DNA of 64,000 nucleotides from Turritopsis dohrnii (Eukaryota; Cnidaria; Hydrozoa; Anthoathecata; Oceaniidae): NCBI GenBank assembly GCA_027922465.2, contig BQMF02000068.1, positions 496,001 to 560,000 of the forward strand, read 5' to 3'. Shown piece by piece: positions 35,536 to 46,545 of this stretch (position 1 is its first letter; each line of letters starts with the position of its first letter). The notes under the pieces were generated by a model. It saw only the letters and a program-made list of their open reading frames with translations, ran no database searches and was not told where the DNA came from. The position numbers and the translations under genes were made by a program.

Positions 35536-38500
35536 CAGTGATGTAAATAACGGTCGGTCATCGGACATGTCTGATCATTTTTATGCATTGGCCTGTCAGA
35601 TAAAAAGTTAAAATAAAGGAAATGTCCGACCAACAAAACCATGCCCAGTCCAAAAAAACTTTAAATGTTTTATGATAAAGAACGGAAAACTTGCTACAAA
35701 ATTTGAACGTTGTATCTTGCAAACAACGTTTATGTTTCTTCTTTCAAATTTCGTAAACCATGCACTCCAGCGTAGAGGATTAAAAACTGCTTCCATTTTT
35801 CGTAACATAAGAGAGCACCTGTTTTTTTAAAACGTGCGTAAAATGAATGACTGGGAAAGAAAAAAAATCATGATCAAAGGTTAAAAATAGATTTGACATG
35901 ACGTACTGTAACACCTGTGTCACGTACGTAGTTCGTTCGAATATGGGTTCATACAAAACTATTAATTGAAAAATTTCAAAATCAAAATGTCTGGTGAAAG
36001 AAAATGTCCTCAACTGAAAACTCAGCTAAAATGGAAAAATGCTTATCCGTGGTTAGAGTTTTTTCGGAAAATGGTATGAAATGTATGTTATGTTGCGAGT
36101 ATTTGATACATCAGCCAAAGTCTTTTTAACATCAAAGTAAAAGAAAAACTGAAAAGGGTTCATTTCATTACTGTTTTGTGTGACGGGGCAACAGATGCTG
36201 CTATCATTGAGAAAGAATGTGTTTTTGTAATATTTGTAGACCCGGATACTTTTTTGCCAACTATGTCATTTTTTGCTTTAAAAAACGTTCCCAGTCAAGA
36301 TGCATGAGGGATTGAAATTGCCATTAAGGAAGCATTCATCGAAAATGATCTACCACATTTAATCGATCATATGGTTTTCTTTGCGAGTGATGGTGCTAGC
36401 GTCAACAGTGGATTGAAAAGTGGCCTTATTACCCACTTTCAAGACAAAGGCTTGGATTGGGTCGCATTTATCTGGTGTCTATCACATCGCTTAGAGCTTG
36501 CGCTAAAGGATAGTCTTGCAGATGCAATGGGTGACATCCACGAAGTTCTTACATTTCTTTTTTACTTGTACAAAAAATCTAGTAAAAAGCTCAGAGAACT
36601 GCGACAGTTACATGTGGTTTTGAAAGACATTTATTCGTTTAAGAACAATCAAGTAAGGCCATCAAAAGCAAGTGGTACTAGATGGATTGCACATGTCATG
36701 CGTAGTATGGCTCCTTTTGTGGACAAATTTGGGTTGTATATTCAACAATAGGAGAATGTTCTGGCAGATACGAGCAAACAGACCGATCGTGCAACGCTAG
36801 AAGGAAAAAGAAGAAAAATGGTTCAAGCAAGCGTTTTATTGAAATGCTGCTTATTCCTTGATCTATTGAATTCGGCCAAAAACTTCAGTCTATCATCACA
36901 GTATGCTGATTCCGACATCATCTTAATGGTAGATCGCATTGATGACATGAAATTGACGTACCAACTTTTCTATCAGAAATTTAAAAAATTCCCAGAATCA
37001 GTCTTTGATCTTCCAAGATTAAAGAAATTGCTGAGTAGCATTGTAAAGGATGACAACTGTGTTATTTATCAAGGCATTCAACTGTTGAGTTTCGAAGCAG
37101 CAAAGCGCAGTCTTCAGAACAACGTAATCTCCTATGTGGAGAATATTTTAACAAGCTTGTATGGTCGATTTGGAGCTATTGTAGAGGATGACGCCGAAGA
37201 TCTCGGAGTTGATGAAAGAGCCTTTGCTGGAGATAAATTGCTACACGATGTCTGTGCTATCTTAGACACAAGAAATTGGATACTTCTCAACACCGGTAAT
37301 AGCTGGTAATGGCCAGCATGGAAAATGTTCAACTTCACTTACAAAAGGTCTTTGAAAGTGTTTGCCGAATTTACAACAGGTATGAGGGAATTTTAGTGAA
37401 AGTTCGTCCTGAAATTAGTAAGTTATTCGTAGAAAAAGAATTGAGTCTGGTAATGATGCACACCATCAACGTATGAAGTACTCAAACCATACCACCAGTA
37501 CAAATATGGAAACTTTTATTTCGTAATCATGAAACGAAAAGTTTACGTAACATATTGTTTATAGCCGAATTATGTTTATGCGCGCCGTATTCCAACGCCA
37601 GTATCGAGCAATTCTTCAGTCAGATGAAAATTGTTAAAACAGATTGGAGAAATAAACTGAATGAGAATAATCTTGCATCCTTACTGTATATTAAAACTGA
37701 AGGGCCGACCTTGCAAGAATTTCATGACGATTATTGTGCGGCAGCCGTGAGCCTTTGGTATAATGATAAGGAAAGGCGACCAAATCAAGGAAAAAGAAAG
37801 AAGTATAAAAAACGAAAGGATGCGAAACCAAAATATCAGAAATTAGAATTCTGCTTACCCTCCGTTTTTGATGTAGATATCAATATGGAAGAGAGTAGCG
37901 AAAGTGAAACTGACAATGAGCAGTAAAAACATAAAAGCAGTGTGTTGTAAACTTTCGTTTTTATTCTATGTACAGTATGCTTTGTCCTTTGCATTGATTC
38001 GCTGTTTTTTTCATTTGTAGAAGTATAAGCGTTTATTTCGTTTGCTGTCTGATTTTGCTATTGCTAAAGTCAACAAAAGAAAAAGATAATTTTGATTTGA
38101 GGAAACTAGATATTTAAACACTTTCTGTAAGTCCAGTCAAGTATTTTTAAACACATTTCAAATTTCATCTCAAACTCGCAAATTTTAGTAATCCAAATGA
38201 AATGAATTGATGAACAGCATTCTTTTATTATATTTCTTGTAAATTTCTATATCTTATTTTAAACCTATCTCAAAGATATTTCATGATAAATCTAGTTGAA
38301 AAGACCACAAGTTCTGGGACGTATATTCGCCATCATATTCATGGCTAATGTTTATTTTAAAGAGGCGCCATATTTGCGAATCAAGTATTTGTTGGTTTGG
38401 AAAATGAATAAAGAAAATCTGTAATATGTCTTTCTTAACCACCATAGGAGCCCCCCAGAACATCCCAGACCCTGATCTCCATTGATGCTTTCAAGGCTCG

Positions 38501-38543
38501 TATATATGTCCGACCAAACAAAATTCCCTTATTTACATCACTG
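35536..38543 (+). mobile_element. hAT element, 3.0 kb, 5-bp target duplication TTTAG
   Basis: The terminal inverted repeat CAGTGATGTAAATAA is found at both ends and is flanked on each side by TTTAG. The element contains a hAT transposase gene on the plus strand, broken by several stops. A 5-bp rather than 8-bp duplication fits the hAT5 group of animal hAT elements. Spacer 37927-38530 is non-coding. Confidence 0.85.
35987..37926 (+). pseudogene. hAT transposase (ZNF862/SCAND3-like), disrupted
   Basis: The ATG at 35987 begins MSGERKCPQLKTQLKWKNAY, then PWLEFFRK as in the N-terminal zinc-binding region of this group. The frame stops near 36077, and a CMLCCEY finger remnant continues in another frame. 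DDE RNase H-like pieces follow: LCDGATDAA (about 36177), a stop at 36305, then ASDGASVN (36384) and CLSHRLELALKD. Another stop is at 36749; the next block is 36818-37309. The terminal block 37555-37926 holds the hAT dimerisation signature NASIEQFFSQMKIVKTDWR and a basic tail. Parts between CEY and the first catalytic Asp appear deleted. The order and terminal repeats show one former transposase gene, now inactive. Confidence 0.85.
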
Positions 38544-39144
38544 TTTAGAATCAGCATGTTATTTGTATGACCTAAATGCGTTTTGCTTTTCTGTTGTCGA
38601 GGAAAATAAGGCAAGGCCTGAAAGATTTCATAAACAACTATCATTTGTGAATGTAGCCCCTCCCCTCAAAGTGCCTATTGAAATATAAGAATAGAAAGTC
38701 TGGCTTAGGAGGGGTGAGCTTAAATAAAAAGAATGCTTTAGTACTTCTTGATTGAGTATAGATGTATTTTTATTTAACCCAACAAGTCTGTTTATTATTT
38801 ACATCCAAAACTACGAAGGCTGTCCAAAGCTGACAATTTACGGTATCAAGTTTTTTGTTTTTTTTTATTTCAAACCTGAATCAAAATTGCGCAAAACTAT
38901 TTTTGGTAAAGGCCTAATCTCTTTCTATCATATAAAATTTTGAGTGGATGGGATTTGGTACTAGTTTAGAATTATTGCTCCTGGCTTATGAAATGTTTGT
39001 TTACTGCAGTTAAAGATGATGAATTATCATAAATAAGAAGTCTCGGTGATAATCCTCTGTTTGATTAGCATCAATGTGTAAGGATTGGGTTAAGTGAAGT
39101 TATTACTTAAAGACATTGTTCTCTAATAACTTTTTGCTTTACAG
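38544..39144. other. Upstream region of COX6B; no exon recognised
   Basis: AT-rich DNA. Because the COX6B ATG directly follows a splice acceptor, a 5' UTR exon probably lies in or upstream of this stretch, but I could not identify it. Confidence 0.4.
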
Positions 39145-40327
39145 ATGGCAGATATCGGTTGGAAAACAGCTCCATTCGATGCACGTTTTCCCAATCAAAA
39201 CCAAACCAAGAATTGTTTCCAGAACTTCGTTGATTATCAAAAATGCATCAAAGTGAAAGGTGAAGAATTTGTACCCTGCCAATATTTCTTCAGGACCTTC
39301 AAATCATTATGTCCAGTTGCATGGGTGAGTAAATGTACAATCAGTGGTCGCTACTCTGATCGAGGAAATCATGTGCACATAGTCGTTTTTATGTAAGAAA
39401 CATGAGGCTGAAACTCTGTAAACGTCTAAGAACCATTAGTATTACTGAAGTTTCTGGACAGGAAACGGAATTTTCATGTGGAGCAATCTTTGAAATGAAA
39501 TTATCCACAAAATAAAGAAATTAATAAGTGTAATCTTTGTAAAAAATAAAATGTTAAGAAACTTCGAGGTTGCCTTCCAAAAACTTGTTCCTCATAGAAC
39601 TAATTCAATGTGGTTTAAAAACCTGGTTCAAAATTAAGTGTAATCATGGTGACTGTCGTAAACGCCTGGCGATTGCGACGATGAAATATGAAATATTAAA
39701 GATTGATTAATAGTTAGGACAGCTTTATACAGCCGCATAATCGCCGTGTCGAATTAAATTACTTTTATTCGGGTAAAATGCGACAAAAATGCGACAGTCA
39801 CTTTATACAGGTTTTGTTGCCGCATATCAAATTCAATATGGCTTACAGCCGCATAAATGTCGAATGAATTTATCATCGTGTGTTTCTTACACGCTGTCAC
39901 TACTTTCGTGCACCTTTTTAACGAAGTTCAATCAAGCTGTTATTAAATTCGACGATTATGCGGCCGTGTAAAGTGATGCCGAATTTATGTCGAAGATTGC
40001 CGTTTTATTCGACAAACTCTGTTGAACTTAATTCATTATGTCGCACTTAACTAATTTTTCACTTTATACAGTCGAATTTTCGTCGCATTTAATAAAGAGT
40101 TTAATTCGACGCGGCGATTATGCGGCTGTATAAAGCTGTCCTTACTAATGAAAATACTTGAGAGTGTTCACACCAGACGATTTTTTTAATCGTCGCAATC
40201 TCCAGTTCTGTAGCAGGCTTTAAAGCATCAGGATTTTTCTTAAAATGAATTTTTTTTCCGCACGTTTTTACAGGTTGACAAATGGAATGACCAGTTGGAG
40301 AACGGAACATTTCCAGTCCGAATATAG
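39145..40327 (+). CDS. COX6B: Cytochrome c oxidase subunit 6B
   Basis: Exon 39145-39324 (60 codons; donor TGG|GTGAGT) joins in phase 0 to exon 40274-40327 (acceptor [26 protein letters not shown], then TAG). The 77-residue product is a little shorter than vertebrate COX6B (about 86) but keeps the diagnostic twin-Cys helices: C-x9-C ([11 protein letters not shown]) and C-x10-C ([12 protein letters not shown]), plus [16 protein letters not shown] near the start. The subunit sits on the intermembrane-space side of complex IV, bridging the dimer, and is imported by the MIA40 disulfide relay. The ATG directly follows an acceptor (GCTTTACAG), so a 5' leader is spliced on. The intron carries a TTA-flanked MITE. 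Confidence 0.95.
39717..40141. mobile_element. Harbinger-type MITE in the COX6B intron, TTA target duplication
   Basis: The terminal repeat GGACAGCTTTATACAGCCGC, continuing ATAATCGCCG, is found inverted at both ends, with TTA outside each end (39714-39716, 40142-40144). The 425-bp interior has further CGACAT/ATGTCG words and no transposase. Confidence 0.8.
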
Positions 40328-40872
40328 ATGAGATTATGGATAGAATTTGCTGTTTGTACAAACTGTAATTGTTTTAATGCGAGGAAAAACTTGTGAGATT
40401 TTGAAACGTTTTCGTTCTTTTTGTTTTTATGTGGATTTCCGCGCTGATATGTAATTTTGAGGGCTTTATAAAAATGGATTAAAGATTTCCTAGGAAGACA
40501 ATAACCTTGGGGGTTAGATTTGACGTAAACACGTCACCACCAGAACGTAAGTCGGGGAAGTCGGCAAGAACATTTAGCAAGGATTATTATTTTTAAACAA
40601 GAACTGCTTTGTTCCTGGAAAATTTCGAAATTTTCAGATGATCAGAATAGGCAACGTTATGTATCAGTCATTATCTATCAACACACAATTAAGCCACGAA
40701 AAATTGATTTTCTATTTTGCGTCAACGTACGCATGTTGTAAAACCCGGCCCATGAAGCCTTTTTATTGTCATTTTCGCGCATGAATACGATTTATTTTAT
40801 ATTTTTTAAACTTTAAAAAAATACTTATAGTTTCATCAAAATTGTTATGAACGATAAAAGAAATAATACTTT

Positions 40873-41231
40873 CAGCTTAAGCAACGGCAACGAAGACGGC
40901 GACATGTTTAAAACAAAAGCTTTATTTTCTCTGTGGAATTTGCTGAGAATGAGAGTCTGCTGCTTATGACACTATTGGCAAGATAATTACATCCACGTTT
41001 GCACGTTCTATGCTCAACGTGAAAACTCATGTAAGAACGGAGACGTGATTATAGAGATAAATCTTTTTCTCTTATGTAGATTTTGTAGAAACTTGATAAC
41101 TTTCCAGTCGACATAAGTTTATCAATAACAAAAATAAGTTATTCATACTTTTATTTGGTAGTAATTATTTATTTCGTTGTTTTTGCGCTAACGTCGTCGG
41201 CTAAGTTGCCGTCGCAGTTGCTTAAGCTCCC
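40873..41231. mobile_element. MITE family with GGGAGCTTAAGCAA ends, copy 2
   Basis: The left end CAGCTTAAGCAACGGCAACG and the right end, inverted, GGGAGCTTAAGCAACTGCGA enclose sequence matching the copy at 21279-21688 in reverse. TAA follows the right end. The left end has lost its first bases. Confidence 0.6.
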
Positions 41232-41596
41232 TAAGACGCTTTCATGGGAATGGCGGATCGTTTTTGAAGTTAAACTCGGTAAAAAAAAGTTTTACCCAGG
41301 ATACTACGACAAGGAATAAAAAGATCTGCATTACACGCAGCGATTAGTTGGGTTGTATCAGTTCTCTACTACTATAGGATGTAGCCGCCTGTCATGATTT
41401 TTGAGAAATCTGTCAAATGTTTACAGAACTAACCACCTCGCCTCGATAAACCAAATTGTAGCGCGTAGTTGTTGAATTGAGAAACTTTTGAAAAGCTAGA
41501 CTCAAGACGATTTTTACCAAACTTTAAAAATTGAGATTGGTTTCTGTGGCTATCTTTCCTATGAAACATTCAATATGGTAACTCTTGTAGAACATC

Positions 41597-42183
41597 GTGC
41601 AGTTTACGCAAAACAGAAGATTAATATTACGTGGCTTTATTGGTAATTTGTTTAATGATGCAGCGTCTTACCCAAAACAAAGTGCTTATTTGATTGGCAA
41701 GGCTGCAACGCTTTGTGGTGTAAGTTCTCCGGTGTTAAGACTTTCAAATCGAAACGTTTTGCGATCACAAGATGGTGTGTTGACAGTATTGAGCATATGG
41801 CTCAGATTACTGAGGAAAAGCAAATGTTATGTCGTCTATCAATGCCACCATCTTCACCATGTTCTCGAGGTTACGCGTTGTTAAATTCAAGTTTTCAGAT
41901 CGAAAAATCTGACGCTCAAGTCAGTGGTTTCACTACGTTTGAACATGGACGTTCGTTTGAAAGCATGTGCATACGAAGAACAATCCTAGACTTATTTCCT
42001 GATAATCCAATGGTGCGGAGAATCCTTCGTCACTGTATCATGAAAAGACATAAGAGTCCGGGTTCGAGTGTTTGTACCAAAACTGAAACTTTTCAAAAGG
42101 AGTTCCAAGTCCACCAATCCTGCCTTACGAAACCAAGATGTGGTGATCAAAGAATGTTGTATTGGATAATAGGAAATAAATAA
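41597..42183 (+). CDS. Unrecognised protein-coding sequence in two overlapping frames
   Basis: Frame 1 (41597-41884) starts QFTQNRRLILRGFIGNLFND; frame 2 (41713-42183) includes FPDNPMVRRILRHC, ends WIIGNK and has balanced amino-acid composition. The likely transition is near 41713-41725, where a GTAAGT donor-like motif sits in the overlap. Either an intron joins the frames or a frameshift has broken one ORF. No domain is recognised, there is no signal peptide, and Cys are scattered. AATAAATAAATA just after the stop could serve as a polyadenylation signal. The gene ends 45 bp before the convergent secreted-protein gene stop. Confidence 0.4.
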
Positions 42184-42228
42184 ATAAATACAACACTTAT
42201 ATTGAAACTGACAGCACGCTATCGTTTT

Positions 42229-43098
42229 TTATTGTGCTATTTTCTCAAGAAGTTTCTTAATTATTTGCAATGCATTAAAAATATTTCCACTCAAAACTTG
42301 GTTGACGAGCTGTTGATTATCTTCAACGAACTTGTGGACTACATCTCCAAGGAACGGGATTTTTTTCAGCAAGCCAATCTGGATTAACCATTCAATCTTC
42401 TGTTGCAGCACTATGAATTGAAAAAAAAATCAAGAAAGGAGGGTAAAAAAGGAGTTTCTCAGACCACCAAATGTAAATCGTTTGGTTATAAGAAATGCCT
42501 ATACGCACTCTCGCTGACACGACTGCATAGCTACTTACGTTGTTCAAGTTGTGCTTTATCAATTATATTACTTGGTAAATCATCCACAGTGTTTTCATCG
42601 CATATCTTAAAAGAGAAGACATAGGCATTCCAGTAAACATGACAGTAATGGAATGGAATTGAAAAAAGTGAATCCTGTAAAAACACAAAGAAGCCGAATT
42701 ATTGATTTTCGTCCATCAGCTGAGTAATCAACCTGGTAGCAGAAATAAAAGTCTGATTTTTGTAAAGCCATTTTGGGAAGTCAACATATTAGCACAACGT
42801 ACAGTTGAATTGCGTGAATAATTCAATGCTATAATTAGCGAGATATTTTCAATTTTTCTCACGTATTTCTTTATATGACCAAAAGAGATGTTTTACCAGC
42901 TTATCAAAATTCTGATAAAGCTGTTTATGCTAAGTGTAGTGTGGTCGCGTATAGACAGGAAGCACAGCTGACAAGCAAAGAGCATCTCGTTTTACTTACC
43001 TCTTTTGGCAGCAGATCGTAACATGTTGTTTCGGGGATGTTGCGACCAAATGCAACATGCGCGAAACAAAAAAACGCGATTGCGATAACCAGCTTCAT
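42229..43098 (-). CDS. Small secreted protein, paralogue 1 (unrecognised family)
   Basis: Three exons: 43000-43098, 42539-42605, 42229-42410, with AG/GT borders and matching phases, giving 115 residues. The first 18 residues (MKLVIAIAFFCFAHVAFG) form a classic signal peptide. The mature part has one Cys before the first intron (TTCYDLL) and one just after it (ICDEN), then a Cys-free helical C-terminus with KIEWLIQIGLLKKIPFLGD and IIKKLLEKIAQ, which looks amphipathic. A 5' leader exon ends ...TTGATG|GTAAGT at 43176; its ATG would be in frame and add one Met. Same exon structure and phases as 45079-46545. I know no family with this pattern; a secreted, possibly membrane-active effector is an inference. 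Confidence 0.75.
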
Positions 43099-43175
43099 CT
43101 AAACATGAACACCACAAGTGTTTGTAGATGTATTTGAAGTAAACAAGAAACTGTACAACAGTTATAAGTACTTAC

Positions 43176-43225
43176 CATCAACGTGGCGATGCAGATACTA
43201 AAATGTGTTCGATTTATAATGAACC
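43176..43225 (-). promoter_or_regulatory. Core promoter and leader exon of secreted-protein paralogue 1
   Basis: On the minus strand TATAAATC (43211-43218) lies about 25-30 nt upstream of a short leader whose 3' border is GATG|GTAAGT at 43176. The following 77-bp intron ends at TTTAG just before the main ATG. Spacing fits a TATA-driven start near 43190. Confidence 0.5.
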
Positions 43226-43614
43226 CTTTAATATAGATTTAAACGAGAACTGGGTTCTGATGTCTCGATATTTCAATGTATGAAGGTTGTCTCCAATACA
43301 CTAACATAGTTTCACAAAGACAAAAAAGAGTTTATTTATTAGTCTTCAATTAATGGACGGGGGAAATGATTTTTCTATACTTCTAGATAGATCTACTGAT
43401 GTTAAAGGTGTATAAGCCCACATAGCACCCCTAGCATTGACATTGTGGTCCATATATTGATGCTGAGGAAACACGTTTCCAGCTGAGGAAACACGTTCAT
43501 TGATTGTCCGCTTAACATCAAGTGTTTATGTGTTCAGGTTACATGAAACCACACCTCCTCATTAGTTTGGCTTTACACGTGGCATGTTCTGATGTGTACA
43601 GTTCGAAAGTGTAT

Positions 43615-44298
43615 CATCATGGACGTATAAAAAGAGAAGGACTCACAACTAATACTAAAGCCTTTAGTTTCTATTATTAAAATCTATTCTGTCGGCATTT
43701 CTATGATGTAATCCTCGCCTCGCATTTCACTGGATTTTGGTTCACACGGGTGGGTTGATACGACGCTTTAGATTTAAGGGAATCTGGAAAATCAAAGAAT
43801 TGAGAGAAAATGCGATTTGCAGATACATATGCAATATTCTTTAGTATCACAAAACTTCTACTCAACCTTTTTTAAAAATGTTGGATTGGAATTAAGATAA
43901 ATTTCTCGGAGTTAGGAAGTATTTTGTGTATATATTTATATTCAAAGAATCGGTACTTAGAAAGACGTCTGGGTGATGCCTAAGAATATACAGAAGAAGA
44001 ATGCTTTTTCATTTAATTCTGAAAATTTCATATTTGAGGCTGTAAGAAGTCACAAGGAATCAGAGTCTAAAAACTGGCTTCAAAATAATCATAAAATCTT
44101 TAAATTCATTTAAATTGGCCAGTCATTCATTCATTGGTTGTTGCGATCATGGAAGCCAATGGAAACATGTATTTTTAACAGCACTTGAGGGAGTTTCAAA
44201 ACTGCTTTTGTCAAAATTTCAATAAACTGAGGTGAGGTTTGTTTGAATAGATTTTGAATAGAACGAAGTCCTTCTCTTATTATACGTCCATGATGGTA
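43615..44298. repeat. Inverted pair of promoter-like segments
   Basis: CATCATGGACGTATAAAAAG at about 43617, followed by AGAAGGACT, is repeated inverted at about 44268-44298 with TATAATAAG in place of TATAAAAAG. AAAAAGAGAAGGACTTAATT near 49677 may be a third partial copy. No exon or transposase was recognised between the arms. Confidence 0.45.
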
Positions 44299-45078
44299 TC
44301 ATTAAAAAAAATCAAAAAAATCACCGTATTGAGCAGTGTTTACACTCGAACGTGTTTGATGTTTCAGTGTAAGTAAATATCAGACTAGCCTGCCGTGCTT
44401 TGTTTGTTTTTTTAGCCTTGTTCCTTTACATTTAATAGATAGATGAAGAAAAGAAGTCCTGGGTCGAAGTTGATAACTTTAGTGACTTCAGATTTTCGCT
44501 TTTTTATATGATAACAATCATCCCTTGCTTGCATCCATCTTTTAAAGTAACAAATATTTTGACTGAATGATAATCACCCCTTAACCTCGCTACAGCCAAC
44601 GTGTTTAAATAGAAAGTAAGGAAAGGTCTTTTGTCAGATGAGCTATATCGTAAAAAGAGAGATATATGAGTCCAACAGAACAATACAATTTGGAAGGTTA
44701 AATTTTCTACTGGAGCCGAGAATTATGGACACTGTGGAACCTGTATAATGCATCCCATATAAAGACATTTCTGTAAAACAAACGCAAATGAACAGGAATA
44801 GACTTCTGTCGTTTTTAATGCTTGGTCTAAACTCACTATCGTGACCAACAGTTTCAAGTTGGTCGTGTGCTGGAAACGTGAAGCCAAAATATTGGAACAT
44901 TGTGCAAAAACATATAAAGTAGTTATGAGTCGACCTGATGAGTGATGTTCGTTTTTCAGTTTCCAATGTATAGTCTGCTTAGGTTCATTGGTACTTATCT
45001 CCACTATTTCTGGGCCACATCTCGTTCATATTTCAGACCAAAATCAGGGAGATGAATAACACTCTTTTTTGTCTAAAC

Positions 45079-46545
45079 TCATATTTTGTTACCCATCAGT
45101 TTTTTCATCAGCTCAATGACAAAGAATATTTTTCCTGACAATATTTTGACGACCAACTCTGGGTTTTTTTGGACAATTTCTTGGATTTTTTTGCCAACAA
45201 ACGGTACATGATTCAAGTATCCCATTTTAGTCAACCAGTCCACCTTTTGCCTCAGTACTAAAAATAGAATGATAGTTCTACAAAACTTTCTAACACCACT
45301 ATTATAAGCATCAGGGGTTCACTAAAAATGCAGCTGTTCAAAATTATACCAAGTAAAATTTCCCTCCAGTTTTCGCAGAATTAGTTTTCGCATAATTAGT
45401 AAGAACAGCAAAAACGTTCATTGAGGAAAATTACACGAACTAATGTTGGGTTTTCTTTCACGACTTTTATCACAAGCTGTACGGGCATAAATAATATTTA
45501 CATCGCACCGAGTTCGTCAATAATACTATGTACTACTGATGACTTGTGAAACTAATAACAGTAAACCGGTTTCAGCTCTTGTCTAAATTTCCCCTCCTTT
45601 TATTGAGGGTGCGCATATTCACGCAAACATTTGGATGTCACTATATACTAACAACATTTTTTATGGCTGTATCGATATAGTACAATTAAAGGTGTTACAA
45701 TATTTCTAAAATTCTCAGTATCACTGCGGTGGATATATGAATATGCCGGGGAGAAGCTTAACTAGAGCTCAGTCAAAATTTGTGGAGGAGAGTTTAGATT
45801 TAATTGGAAAAGAAAAATGTAACAAGTAACTTAATCGGCAGTGGTTCTTACGAACAAGCATTCAGAATGATGAAAGCCTTCATATTCATAATTTACATTC
45901 TCATAAAGTCAAGTAAATCTCCGACACTGTTGTCGATGATAAATTATACGATCGTATTCGCCCAGGCTATGGCGATTTATCAATGCGTCAAGGGCATTGC
46001 GCTAAACATACATTTTTTCTGTCTCTTAATTAGGATAAATTGAAGTTCAATATATCCTACAGATAAGGCATAGCTTGGCTTTGGCGTGGCTCCTACAGAT
46101 AATCCAACCAAGTCATACCAGCTCAGCAAAATATGTGAAATGACAGAAAATCGGCAAATCAAATTGTTAGCATAATAACCTCGAACTTAGGGATATGTTT
46201 TTCAACTTATCTGTCTTAACAGTAGTTTTTAGTCATTTCAGATTTAGTCTAATTCTTATAGAAACAAATTTCCTGTTATTCTTACATTGCTCGAGTTGCT
46301 GTCTGTCTACCATGTTCTGTGGTGCATCGGACAATTGTTCCGGAAAATATTCATCGCAAATCTGGAAAATTTAACGAAAGTGAAAAATAAATATGACATT
46401 ATCTCCTTTATGTAGAAACATCTGAAAATACAAATACTTCTTCAGAAAACAGCGCTGAACATTGCCAAGGAGAAAAAGACGACTGTTCCACTGCTAGAAC
46501 AAGCTGACAGCAAAACAATATGGTGAGCGCACAAACTGTCTTCAT
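45079..46545 (-). CDS. Small secreted protein, paralogue 2 (same unrecognised family)
   Basis: Exons 46438-46545, 46286-46361 and 45079-45257 give 120 residues, in exactly the same phases as the gene at 42229-43098. The signal peptide is MKTVCALTILFCCQLVLA. One Cys lies before the first junction (SPWQC) and ICDEY opens exon 2, so the two-Cys arrangement is conserved. Exon 3 aligns with paralogue 1: QKVDWLTKMGYLNHVPFVGK against QKIEWLIQIGLLKKIPFLGD, and ELVVKILSGKIF against QLVNQVLSGNIF. The second intron is about 1 kb and carries a MITE fragment near 45772-45800. The ATG directly follows a splice acceptor (TCTTTTTAG), so a leader is spliced on. Function unknown. Confidence 0.72.

Noticed and set aside
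42605..42674. Alternative upstream acceptor extending exon 2 of secreted-protein paralogue 1 (in frame, ACAG at 42675)
   Set aside because: The paralogue starts exon 2 exactly at ICDE, matching the acceptor at 42606; the longer form would add residues with no counterpart. It could still be a minor isoform.
44643..45004. A 107-codon minus-strand frame between the secreted-protein genes, considered as a third paralogue
   Set aside because: It lacks the signal peptide, the ICDE motif and the QKxxWL pattern.
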